A stretch of 5,635 nucleotides of DNA from Vulcanimicrobiota bacterium (GCA_019247395.1 JAFAOZ010000095.1:1-5635), one strand, 5' to 3'. Numbered from the stretch's first letter, positions 1-5,635 are shown. The notes: generated from the letters alone by a model not told the origin. Program-made: numbers and translations.

Positions 1-570
1 ACGGCCGACCCGTGCGTCATTGAGCAGGGTTTGAAAGACCCAAGGTACGCCGTTTTCAATCCGAAAAGTCGTGTGGACCTATGGGTCGCCGATTACGCCG
101 CGAATACGATCGGCCACTACTACTGCGACCCCCACGAGACAACATACATCACCAATGGTGTAAACCAGCCGGTTGCACTTGCGTTCGACGACTTCAAAGG
201 GTTCCTCTGGGCCGCGAATGCCGGCGCCAACAATGTAACCGCGTACAATGCGATCACGAACGACGGTCCCATCGTTACAGTTCCAACGGGCGATCTCCAA
301 CCGACGGCGCTGCTTTCACACGGAAGCGACCTCTACATCGCAGCATTCGGCGCGAAAGGTAGCAAGGTGTTCGATTACAATGTAAAAACCGGCACACAGA
401 CCGAGGTTACGGACGGCGTAAACGCGCCCGCAGCACTGGCTTGGTGCGAGCCGAATCTCTGCGTCATGAACGCTTTCAGCATCACGATCTACGACAGCTC
501 CAACAAGCTCGTTAACACGATTAAAATCAAGCAGACTCCGATCTCGCTTTCCGCCGTGCCTGCGCATTGA
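1..570 (+). CDS. beta-propeller (NHL/YncE-like) protein, 5' end missing
   Basis: The reading frame is open from base 1 to a TGA at 568-570, giving 189 visible residues. The true start is therefore probably left of the window; a TTG at 31 lies inside the frame and has no convincing ribosome binding site. The visible part is a row of short beta-strand repeats, each with a core like LWVADYAANTIGHY, LWAANAGANNVTAY, LYIAAFGAKGSKVFDY and LCVMNAFSITIYD. Each core follows a turn such as QPVALAFDD or APAALAWCE. This is the pattern of beta-propeller blades of the NHL/SMP-30/YncE type, and about four blades are visible. Four cysteines are present, which suits an exported protein, but the N-terminus that would show a signal peptide is outside the window. 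No catalytic residues can be assigned; such propellers may bind ligands or be enzymes of the lactonase type. The fold is fairly sure and the function is unknown. Confidence 0.8.
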   Translation, partial: TADPCVIEQGLKDPRYAVFNPKSRVDLWVADYAANTIGHYYCDPHETTYITNGVNQPVALAFDDFKGFLWAANAGANNVTAYNAITNDGPIVTVPTGDLQPTALLSHGSDLYIAAFGAKGSKVFDYNVKTGTQTEVTDGVNAPAALAWCEPNLCVMNAFSITIYDSSNKLVNTIKIKQTPISLSAVPAH

Positions 571-572
571 TC

Positions 573-659
573 ATGAAAATCTCAGTGCGACTGGCGCCAT
601 TTTCTGTCGCCGCCGCGGTTAAGGGTCAGTCTAAAACACCGCGTTTGGTTCGTCGGTGA
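573..659 (+). other. possible small ORF or relic of a gene start
   Basis: Two bases after the stop of the propeller gene an ATG opens a 28-codon frame ending in TGA at 657-659. It begins MKISVRLAPFSVAAAV, which reads like the charged and hydrophobic parts of a signal peptide. It then turns into a basic, non-hydrophobic tail (KGQSKTPRLVRR) and stops. Its last 29 bases overlap the 3' end of the convergent lipoprotein gene. No ribosome binding site is seen, so translation would depend on coupling to the upstream stop. It may be the start of a lost exported-protein gene, or chance. Confidence 0.2.
587..610. other. weak inverted repeat between convergent genes
   Basis: GCGAC at 587-591 is the reverse complement of GTCGC at 606-610, leaving a 14-base loop that contains GGCGCC and TTTT. 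It lies in the 60-base gap between two genes that converge, where a terminator would be expected. There is no T-run after the stem on either strand, so it is not a standard intrinsic terminator. The short stem could be chance. Confidence 0.2.
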
Positions 660-1626
660 CACCCCGCGGGCCCGAGAAGCCGTAGCGCTGGCTCAGCGCG
701 ATCAGAAGCTTTCCGCTCGGATATTCCAACACGTCAACGTATTGGTGCGGCGCCTCGCAAACGAAGAGCCGGTTCTCCTTGCGGTTCAATGCCAGCCGAT
801 ACGGCTGGAACAGATTGAGATGGAAGCTCTTGCCCACCTCCGAGTACGGCGGCGCGATCACGTCCACCACGTGGTTCGTTTGATCGGCGACGATCAGGTT
901 GTGATGGCGGTCGAGCACCAATCCGCCGGGAGCACCTAGTGTCACGCTGAGTGCTGACGCCTTACAACCCGCCAGACCGCCGGCAAAGCGCGCGAGTTGT
1001 CCTTGGCTACTTGAGGTATCGTAGGCGACAAATACGTCGCTGTTCGAATCGACCGCGACGCCTTCGAGGCCGCCTGGCAGCGAGCAACTCTGCACCGGCG
1101 TGTTGTGGCCGTCCCTGAACTGCGTGACGCTGCCGTTCTTCCCGAAGTTGTCGTCGCCCACGAAGACGTCGCCGTTGGTGTCGCTCGTCACCACGACGGG
1201 ATCGGCAAAACCGGTGTACGTGAACTTTGGGCTGGTTTGATTGCGTCCATACTCGGCGACGTCTGCGCCCGCAGTGTTGGTCTGGAAGAAGTTGCCCTCG
1301 TCATCCACCCAATTGCCGTTGGGAAGCCCGATGCCTTCATAGATGAATCCAAGGTCTTTCCAAGTGCCGTTCTGCAGCACGCACACGTCGTCGTCGGTGT
1401 CGTCCGCGACGAAGAGCCCCGCAAGCGCTTGGCTTAGGGAAATGCCTCGCGCGCGATACTCCGTTCGCAACGACCTGCTGCCATTACACGGACTGCTGAA
1501 ATCAGTGTGGGTGGCCGCAACGAATTGCGACCCTGTCGGTACTAACGCATTCGGCGCGACGGAGCCGTCGGCAGCGCAACCCGTGAGCATGACGACTACC
1601 CCGATCGAGACAACGTACCTAAACAT
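631..1626 (-). CDS. beta-propeller (NHL/SMP-30-like) lipoprotein
   Basis: A complete gene of 331 residues. The N-terminus MFRYVVSIGVVVMLTGC is a lipoprotein signal peptide with lipobox L-T-G-C, so Cys17 should be lipidated and the protein anchored to a membrane facing outward. A low-complexity linker (about 18-45) precedes a repeat domain from about 68 to the C-terminus. Blade cores include LFVADDTDDDVCVL (71-84), DVFVGDDNFGKNGSVTQF (153-170), DVFVAYDTSSSQGQLARF (197-214), NLIVADQTNHVVDVI (243-257) and RLFVCEAPHQYVDVLEY (286-302). About five or six blades can be counted. The ATG at 1624-1626 is favoured by a GGAGG seven bases upstream and by the signal peptide that follows. Five further cysteines (47, 82, 181, 221, 290) may form disulfides outside the cytoplasm. 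The substrate is unknown; repeats of this kind occur in lactonases and in non-enzymatic binding proteins. It faces the other propeller gene tail to tail, and an ancient duplication is possible but not shown. Confidence 0.88.
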   Translation of the reverse strand: MFRYVVSIGVVVMLTGCAADGSVAPNALVPTGSQFVAATHTDFSSPCNGSRSLRTEYRARGISLSQALAGLFVADDTDDDVCVLQNGTWKDLGFIYEGIGLPNGNWVDDEGNFFQTNTAGADVAEYGRNQTSPKFTYTGFADPVVVTSDTNGDVFVGDDNFGKNGSVTQFRDGHNTPVQSCSLPGGLEGVAVDSNSDVFVAYDTSSSQGQLARFAGGLAGCKASALSVTLGAPGGLVLDRHHNLIVADQTNHVVDVIAPPYSEVGKSFHLNLFQPYRLALNRKENRLFVCEAPHQYVDVLEYPSGKLLIALSQRYGFSGPRGVTDEPNAVF

Positions 1627-1633
1627 AGCCGAA

Positions 1634-1638
1634 CCTCC
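1634..1638 (-). promoter_or_regulatory. ribosome binding site of the propeller lipoprotein
   Basis: The minus strand reads GGAGG, seven bases before the ATG at 1624-1626. This is a near-ideal Shine-Dalgarno site and spacing, and it settles the start of the lipoprotein gene. Confidence 0.8.
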
Positions 1639-1665
1639 GTCTGCTCACGTTAGGTCGCGTACGTG

Positions 1666-1685
1666 AAAAAAGGCTGAAGCCTCCC
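1666..1685 (-). terminator. weak intrinsic-terminator-like hairpin
   Basis: Read on the minus strand, AGGC-TTCA-GCCT forms a four-pair stem with a four-base loop, followed directly by a run of five T (+ strand A-run 1666-1670). GGG before the stem could add G-U pairs. It would end transcripts coming from the three minus-strand genes to the right, before the lipoprotein gene. The stem is short, so this is only a candidate. It could also act as an attenuator in the leader of the lipoprotein gene, if that gene's promoter lies upstream. Confidence 0.3.
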
Positions 1686-1747
1686 GATGCTAACACGCAT
1701 TACATGGGGCTCAGCTAGGACGACACCTCGAACCGCCGTTTGAGTGC

Positions 1748-1783
1748 GCGGAGTGGCTAGCGGAGCGCGTAGCGGAGCGCCGT
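1748..1783. repeat. three-copy 12-bp tandem repeat in a gene gap
   Basis: GCGGAG recurs at 1748, 1760 and 1772, exactly 12 bases apart. The units are GCGGAGTGGCTA, GCGGAGCGCGTA and GCGGAGCGCCGT. Around the second and third units the match is longer: TAGCGGAGCGC at 1758-1768 is repeated at 1770-1780. The repeat lies between the stop of the NTF2-like gene and the start of the lipoprotein gene, in no supported coding frame. It may be a small variable-number repeat or part of a regulatory site. The rest of the gap (1784-1838) holds only a GCCAATTGGC palindrome at 1820-1829 and a short GAAC/GTTC inverted repeat near 1799-1810. Confidence 0.6.
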
Positions 1784-1838
1784 ACAGGCACCGAATCCGA
1801 ACCGGCGTTCCGCGCTCACGCCAATTGGCATTAGGCGA

Positions 1839-2225
1839 TTACGGTTCCAGTTGCCGCTCGTAGTCGGCAGCGTCGAAATGACCGCGGGACTCCGCAATGA
1901 GATCGTCGTCGCTAAGCTGCCATTCCTCAAATCCGCTAATTCGTACGGGCCTTCCGCTGCCACCAGGCCCGGTATTGGTGCCGGTCAGCGTCCATTTATA
2001 GATGACTTTGCCTTCGTATCCCTCGACGCCGTCCATTGCAACGTTGAGATCCGGGAAGGCGTCCATAAAGCTTCTGGCGACTTTCGCTATCGCCGCGCGT
2101 CCTTGCGCTGGCTCCCCTTCATTGATCGTAAGCGACCCGCCCGGTGAAAAAAATGCCGCTACCGCGCGAGCATCCCGACTGCACCACGCCGCCGTGTAGC
2201 GCTCGGCAAACGTTTGTATGTTCAT
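1839..2225 (-). CDS. NTF2-like / SnoaL-like protein
   Basis: A complete gene of 128 residues, the usual size for a single-domain NTF2-fold protein. The opening helix with TFAERYTAAWCSRDA and AAFFSPGG, then EPAQGRAAIAKV, then AFPDLNVAMDGV (56-67) and KVIYKWTLTGTNTGP (73-87) follow the SnoaL-like pattern in order. The C-terminal half ends in a strand (FEEWQLSDDDLIAESRGHFD) typical of the fold. Family members include polyketide cyclases, isomerases, and many small proteins of unknown role that bind hydrophobic ligands; no substrate can be named here. There is no signal peptide, so it should be cytoplasmic. The ATG lies three bases after the TGA of the upstream membrane-protein gene. Only a weak GAG about eight bases upstream could serve as ribosome binding site, so translation is probably coupled to that gene. 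The fold is well supported and the function is not. Confidence 0.85.
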   Translation of the reverse strand: MNIQTFAERYTAAWCSRDARAVAAFFSPGGSLTINEGEPAQGRAAIAKVARSFMDAFPDLNVAMDGVEGYEGKVIYKWTLTGTNTGPGGSGRPVRISGFEEWQLSDDDLIAESRGHFDAADYERQLEP

Positions 2226-2228
2226 CGT

Positions 2229-2756
2229 TCAAACTCGGGTTTGCTCAGAGCTCACCAGCCGTCGCCACTCAGAGTAGGCGTCCGGGTTTTGTGAGATCGA
2301 TGCCTGTGCCAACATTGAATCGGCGAACGCTCGAAAGTCACTACCAAATTGACCCTCGGAAAGCTTCCACGCAGCTCGCATACCTGGCATGGAAAAGTAA
2401 AACTTAACACCCGCAACATAACTATCGAAGGCGGCCTCAGAAAGCATCCCAGCCTCATGCTGAAGAAATGAGTCTTCGCCACTGAGAAATAGCGCACGAC
2501 AGATCCACATCCACTGGGTGAACTCATCGCGTGTTAGCGTAGTGTCTCCAGCCATACCTTTCTGTAAAACGCGAGCTAGCTCAGGATTCGCAGCGGCCAA
2601 GGAAGCTTGAGAGGTCCGGTCCGCTCGTCCCTGTTGCATCGTCGCACGCTGAACGCGCTCAGCTTGACGCACTTGACGCGCCAAATAAAGGAGAGAAGCA
2701 ATTACCGCGACGGCTGCAATTGACTGGCTGACGTAGAAGATCTGCTCAAATGACAT
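2229..2756 (-). CDS. single-pass membrane protein of unknown function
   Basis: A complete gene of 175 residues that I cannot assign to a named function. After MSFEQIFYVSQ comes one hydrophobic segment (about 8-26, SIAAVAVIASLLYLA). It is followed at once by the basic stretch RQVRQAERVQR, which by the positive-inside rule puts the rest in the cytoplasm. The remainder is mostly helical, with many aromatic residues (FTQWMWICRALFLSGEDSFLQ, about 79-99, then FDSYVAGVKFYFSMPGMRAAW). The general plan, a YVSQ...ASLLYLARQVRQ opening and a soluble helical domain, resembles uncharacterised single-helix proteins seen in many proteobacterial and environmental genomes. The ATG at 2754-2756 has AGGG six bases upstream. 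GC is about 53% by hand count, clearly below the 64% of a sampled part of the propeller gene, so it may have a different history. It lies 48 bases after the serine hydrolase gene and three bases before the NTF2-like gene. Confidence 0.78.
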   Translation of the reverse strand: MSFEQIFYVSQSIAAVAVIASLLYLARQVRQAERVQRATMQQGRADRTSQASLAAANPELARVLQKGMAGDTTLTRDEFTQWMWICRALFLSGEDSFLQHEAGMLSEAAFDSYVAGVKFYFSMPGMRAAWKLSEGQFGSDFRAFADSMLAQASISQNPDAYSEWRRLVSSEQTRV

Positions 2757-2804
2757 AAGTGGCCCTAGAATGCTGTGGTGATAATCGTAGAACCTCTCAA
2801 GACT

Positions 2805-4016
2805 CTAAGGGGAGGCGCTCGGCGCAGCTAGCGGCGACACGACGTAGATTTGGTCGAGCACCTTCAACATCAGGGCATTGGCGGTCGGCGCCTCGTCCAG
2901 CGACACGGTCAAATTAGACCACACGATCAGCGTCACCTTATTAACGGGATCGTAGCCCATGAACGAGTTGTAGCCGGCCGTCTCTCCGCCGTGATAGTAC
3001 ATAGCATTCGGTCCCCATCGCAGTTTTGCGATGCCGTACCCGTACTGTTGGTCGGGCTTCTTCGGGTCCTCCGGCCGTACGCTATTTAGCCATAGTTGCT
3101 GGTACGTCGCGTCGAACACGCGGCCGGAGACCAATGCCTCAATCCACGTTGCGAGATCGTTGGCGTTGGATACAGCGCCCCCAGCCGCCCAGGCAAAGGA
3201 ATGATTCAGCTTCGTGTAGTCGGTGGGCAATAGGGTCGCGGCGCGGGCCGCAGATTTGACTTCAGGCGAATACGGCGGCGTCCCCACGAAGGCGACTGAG
3301 GAACTGCCGTATAGATAACCGTGAGCGTACGGCTCGGGCATTGCGTTCATGCGGCTTGGAGGCAAGAAAGTGTGCCGCATGCCGAGCGGTCCAAACAAGC
3401 GATCCTGCATTGCCTCGGATAACGTCTTGTGCTCGACCTGCTCGATGATGAGACCGAGTAGTACGTAGTTGGTATTGTTGTACTCATACTCCGTATCGGG
3501 CGAGAAGTTCGGTGGGCGCGCAAAGGCTATTGCCAGCAATTCGGCCGGAGTCCATACTTTGGCCATGTCGTGGTCGGCGCTCGTTGCGAGCTCTGCTGAG
3601 TCGAGATAGTTGTATAGACCGCTGCGCATATCCAGCAATTCGGCAATGGTGATTTTGTCGCCATTGGGCACGCCCGCGACGTGCTTTGAAACCGAATCGC
3701 TGAGATTAAGCTTGCCCTCCTGCGCCAGTTGCAAGATTACCGCGGCCGTCATCGTCTTGGTGTTCGAGGCAATTCGGAAGGAAGTCTCCGCTGTCGGCGG
3801 GTTCGTCGTGCCCAGCTGCGTGGTACCATATGCAACTGTAAACTCGCCTTGGGGCGTGCGTAAGAGCACAATAGCGCCGGGAATCATAAGTTCGCGGGCC
3901 GTCGCCTCAACCATCGTTTGCAGCGCAACTGCGCTAATGGGCCTGAGCGCAGACGTTGGAGTTGACGGGCTTGCGCCTAAAAGTAAACACGCGAGCACGC
4001 TGATGGCCCTTTGCAT
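2805..4016 (-). CDS. exported beta-lactamase-fold serine hydrolase (class C type)
   Basis: A 403-residue protein of the serine beta-lactamase / D-alanyl-D-alanine carboxypeptidase / EstB-like family (class C type). All three family motifs are present. They are SxxK as S84-N-T-K87 (nucleophile and base), YxN as Y179-N-N181, and HxG as H342-G-G344 in YYHGGETAGYNS. Other typical stretches are LLDMRSGLYNYLDS (128-141), NYVLLGLIIEQVE and FGPLGMRHTFLP. Residues 1-23 (MQRAISVLACLLL...TSA) form a signal peptide with probable cleavage after Ala23, so it should work in the periplasm or outside. Reported activities in the family include esterase, peptidase and carboxypeptidase; true beta-lactamase activity is uncommon among such members, and the substrate cannot be told. 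The frame stays open for 132 more codons upstream, but the ATG at 4014-4016 is chosen because AGAAGGAG sits seven bases before it and the signal peptide starts there. It is probably the first gene of a minus-strand group with the next two genes. Confidence 0.92.
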   Translation of the reverse strand: MQRAISVLACLLLGASPSTPTSALRPISAVALQTMVEATARELMIPGAIVLLRTPQGEFTVAYGTTQLGTTNPPTAETSFRIASNTKTMTAAVILQLAQEGKLNLSDSVSKHVAGVPNGDKITIAELLDMRSGLYNYLDSAELATSADHDMAKVWTPAELLAIAFARPPNFSPDTEYEYNNTNYVLLGLIIEQVEHKTLSEAMQDRLFGPLGMRHTFLPPSRMNAMPEPYAHGYLYGSSSVAFVGTPPYSPEVKSAARAATLLPTDYTKLNHSFAWAAGGAVSNANDLATWIEALVSGRVFDATYQQLWLNSVRPEDPKKPDQQYGYGIAKLRWGPNAMYYHGGETAGYNSFMGYDPVNKVTLIVWSNLTVSLDEAPTANALMLKVLDQIYVVSPLAAPSASP

Positions 4017-4119
4017 GTAGTCGCTCCTTCTACGAATCATTCTGTGAATGTCCAGAGCGCATCCTTGCAGAAATGGCTTCGACTCAGTGGAACGTGCTCC
4101 CGACCGATTCCGATCCGCG
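4017..4119. promoter_or_regulatory. divergent gap that should hold two promoters
   Basis: This 103-base stretch separates the starts of the minus-strand serine hydrolase and the plus-strand secreted protein, so both promoters probably lie here or just inside the opposite gene. I found no clear -35/-10 pair on either strand. On the plus strand TTGCAG at 4065-4070 resembles a -35 box, but the bases 17 further on (TGGAAC) do not resemble a -10 box. Confidence 0.35.
4024..4031 (-). promoter_or_regulatory. ribosome binding site of the serine hydrolase
   Basis: The minus strand reads AGAAGGAG, ending seven bases before the ATG at 4014-4016. It is strong and well spaced. It fixes the start of the hydrolase inside a much longer open frame that has no comparable site further upstream in the part I checked. 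Confidence 0.85.
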
Positions 4120-4617
4120 ATGAAACCCGTATTTACGGCAATCATCGTTGCGTCGGTATTTTGCTCCACTCCGGGGAGAGCCGAAACGCCGGCGGAGGTC
4201 TTTGCTCGCGTCATGGCGCCGCTGGCCGGAAGATGGATCTGCACCGGTGTCGACGACGCGACGGGCCGAGCGATTCGTTTCACGGAAGTAAATGCCTTCG
4301 AGCTCAACCGCAGCTGGTTTCGATCGCACGAAGTGGACGATAGCGGCGTCGCAAATGACGTGATCACGTCGTTTCGGTCGGGTGAAGGCAAGTGGAGAAG
4401 CATTCTCGTCAACGACGACGGAACTTTTGGCGTATTTACTTACGACAACGCGCCGGTTCCATCAAGCTGGGCCACTGCATCCCTGAGCACGGGGAAAACG
4501 GCACGCTTCTGGCTTAAGCACGCTTTCGTTCACCCCGGCGTCTTCCTTTACGACATCCGCGTCATGGATCGCGGGCGTCTGGCGCGGGTCGAACACGGTG
4601 CGTGCAAGAGAGTTTAG
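4120..4617 (+). CDS. small secreted protein of unknown function
   Basis: A 165-residue protein from the ATG at 4120 to TAG at 4615-4617. The frame also opens at an ATG at 4048. The later start is preferred because it begins a clear signal peptide, MKPVFTAIIVASVFCSTPGRA, with likely cleavage after Ala21; the 24 residues added by the earlier start are hydrophilic and arginine-rich. No good ribosome binding site precedes either start. The mature part is about 144 residues and looks rich in beta strands: LAGRWICTGVDDATGR, then FTEVNAFELNRSWFRSHEV, then KWRSILVNDDGTFGVFTYD, then ARVEHGAC near the end. An opening LAGRWxC followed by alternating strands recalls small lipocalin-like or DUF1579-like exported proteins, but I cannot confirm a family. 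Two mature cysteines, near the start (WIC) and near the end (GAC), could form one disulfide. It is divergent from the serine hydrolase and converges with the alpha/beta hydrolase 22 bases away. The gene is likely real and its role is unknown. Confidence 0.75.
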   Translation: MKPVFTAIIVASVFCSTPGRAETPAEVFARVMAPLAGRWICTGVDDATGRAIRFTEVNAFELNRSWFRSHEVDDSGVANDVITSFRSGEGKWRSILVNDDGTFGVFTYDNAPVPSSWATASLSTGKTARFWLKHAFVHPGVFLYDIRVMDRGRLARVEHGACKRV

Positions 4618-4639
4618 GTTACAGAGCTTGGGTCGACCG

Positions 4640-5635
4640 CTACGGTGCGAGCGCGAATGGCGGGGGCGTATAGCGCGTGCGGCAAGGCGAACCCGTGATG
4701 CGGAACCCCGTGGGGTTCGAAATAAACTTCGCGACCAGATCGTTTGTGCAGGCGGTCTCCGTAACGTGGCCCGCGCCTTGCACGACGACCGCGGAGCCGT
4801 TTTTAAGATACGGCAGCGCTCGGCGGGCGTACGTGGGCGGCGTTGCAGGATCGTCGGACCCCATAATCAGCAGCGTCGGAATGTCCGTGCGCACTGGCTG
4901 ATTGAACGAAGGCGGCATCGTCGGCACGCGCCACAGCAAACAGGCTCGCTGCTGCGCTTTCGCTCGGAGGTCGCCCGCAAATGAAGACCGCGCTGCGTCC
5001 GCCATCGCAGCGGCAGAGATAAACGGAATTTCGTCCGCGCAGGTGTACGATAAAAAAGCGCCGCCGTTAACGGCACCGGCCAGCGCTAGCGAGATGCCGT
5101 TGATCATGTCGGCGAGCGCCGAATAGTTGCCCTTATACGCTAACTCGAACGTAACCGGTACGTAGGCTGCGTTTTGCGGATCGTAAAGCACCTGGCGAAC
5201 ACGGTCCACGAGAACTTCCTTTGAGAGGCGCAGTATCACGGAACTGCCACGCTGCTTTAACCGCACGGGCACTGGGCCGCGATCAAACCGAGCCAGAACG
5301 GCATTGAAATGCTCGCGGAACTTCGGGAAGTGGCGATGGCAAACGCGGTCGTCACGGCACCGGGCAACGAGATCGTCGAGGGCGTGCTGGGCGCCATCCG
5401 GCGCGCCCGGGAGCGGTTGAAACCCGGGGGCAAAGACGCCCGTTAGTACGGCGCTTTCCACGTGCTCGGGATGCCGGCGCATGTAGACGAATGAAAAGAA
5501 CGTCCCGTACGACCCGCCGAAGAGAACAATTCGCTCGTATCCTAACGCTTGTCGCACCGCCTCTAGATCATCGGCTGCATTGTTGGTGTTGTAAAAAGCC
5601 GGATCCGCGTGAGCGCGCGCAGCCAGACGGCACTC
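4640..5635 (-). CDS. alpha/beta hydrolase, peptidase S33 / tripeptidyl-aminopeptidase-like, N-terminus missing
   Basis: The frame runs from the right edge to TAG at 4640-4642, giving 331 visible residues; the start lies outside. A GTG at 5555-5557 is internal, because homology-like sequence continues before it (ECRLAARAH...FYNTNNAADDLEAV). The nucleophile elbow is GGSYG with Ser42 of the visible part, following ALGYERIVLFGGSYG. The probable acid is Asp262 in LLIMGSDDPATPP, and the probable histidine is His290 in VVVQGAGHV. The stretch YTCADEIPF and the tail with two spaced cysteines (ACTNDLVAKFI, then SPC, then a proline-rich PPPF) are typical of the TAP-like C-terminal domain of this family. 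Members remove short peptides or proline from protein N-termini, or act on other esters and amides; many are exported, but the signal region is not visible. Roughly the last two thirds of a normal-length member (about 450-520 residues) is present. Its end faces the secreted-protein gene with a gap of 22 bases and no obvious terminator. Confidence 0.9.
   Translation of the reverse strand, partial: ECRLAARAHADPAFYNTNNAADDLEAVRQALGYERIVLFGGSYGTFFSFVYMRRHPEHVESAVLTGVFAPGFQPLPGAPDGAQHALDDLVARCRDDRVCHRHFPKFREHFNAVLARFDRGPVPVRLKQRGSSVILRLSKEVLVDRVRQVLYDPQNAAYVPVTFELAYKGNYSALADMINGISLALAGAVNGGAFLSYTCADEIPFISAAAMADAARSSFAGDLRAKAQQRACLLWRVPTMPPSFNQPVRTDIPTLLIMGSDDPATPPTYARRALPYLKNGSAVVVQGAGHVTETACTNDLVAKFISNPTGFRITGSPCRTRYTPPPFALAP

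Noticed and set aside
1105..1437. Plus-strand open frame of 110 codons opposite the propeller lipoprotein gene
   Set aside because: It lies wholly antisense to a gene with a lipobox, a strong ribosome binding site and clear repeats; its own product has no recognisable domain and no start signal.
2805..4016. Calling the serine hydrolase an antibiotic-resistance beta-lactamase
   Set aside because: The SxxK, YxN and HxG motifs are shared by esterases, peptidases and carboxypeptidases; nothing seen is specific to beta-lactam hydrolysis.
3610..4020. Plus-strand open frame of 136 codons opposite the serine hydrolase
   Set aside because: It is antisense to the SxxK region of a well-supported enzyme, so the openness is explained by codon use on the other strand.
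4048..4119. N-terminal extension of the secreted protein from the ATG at 4048
   Set aside because: The 24 extra residues are hydrophilic and would bury the signal peptide that starts at 4120; no ribosome binding site supports the earlier ATG.
4598..4984. Plus-strand open frame of 128 codons opposite the alpha/beta hydrolase
   Set aside because: The product is arginine-rich and of low complexity, typical of an antisense frame in GC-rich DNA, and it overlaps the catalytic end of the S33-like gene.
5555..5557. GTG as the start of the alpha/beta hydrolase
   Set aside because: The frame continues to the window edge with residues that fit the family just before the nucleophile region, so the gene is truncated by the window and does not start here.
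1..5635. Mobile element, CRISPR, phage or toxin-antitoxin system
   Set aside because: No transposase, integrase, paired terminal repeats, spaced direct repeats of CRISPR type or paired small toxin and antitoxin genes can be seen.

Overview
The window is a gene-dense piece of a bacterial chromosome. Hand counts on short stretches give about 64% GC in the first lipoprotein gene and about 53% in the lowest region. It holds seven protein genes, two of them cut by the window edges. No rRNA, tRNA, CRISPR array, transposase, integrase or phage gene is visible. Most products look exported: signal peptides, a lipobox, secreted-type hydrolases and beta-propellers. That fits a free-living, diderm-like heterotroph. 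The mix of beta-propeller lipoproteins, class C beta-lactamase-fold hydrolases and NTF2-like proteins resembles soil lineages such as Eremiobacterota or Acidobacteriota. This is a weak inference from style only; no marker gene is present.

Layout from left to right. The 3' part of a plus-strand beta-propeller gene (1-570) meets, tail to tail, a complete minus-strand beta-propeller lipoprotein gene (631-1626). A possible short ORF or gene relic lies between them (573-659). A 212-base gap (1627-1838) holds a strong ribosome binding site, a weak terminator-like hairpin and a three-copy 12-bp tandem repeat. Next come three minus-strand genes, transcribed right to left: an exported beta-lactamase-fold serine hydrolase (2805-4016), a single-pass membrane protein of unknown function (2229-2756) and an NTF2/SnoaL-like protein (1839-2225). 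Gaps of 48 and 3 bases make a short operon plausible. A 103-base divergent gap then leads to a plus-strand gene for a small secreted protein of unknown function (4120-4617). It converges, 22 bases apart, with the 3' part of a minus-strand alpha/beta hydrolase of the peptidase S33 / tripeptidyl-aminopeptidase-like group (4640-5635), which runs off the right edge.

I see no convincing multi-gene system. The two hydrolases could act on peptides or esters outside the cytoplasm, and the small secreted protein between them could be related, but only position suggests this. The points most worth a second look are the relic-like start at 573, the tandem repeat at 1748-1783, the low GC of the membrane-protein gene, and the need to shorten the serine hydrolase from a 535-codon open frame to 403 residues.
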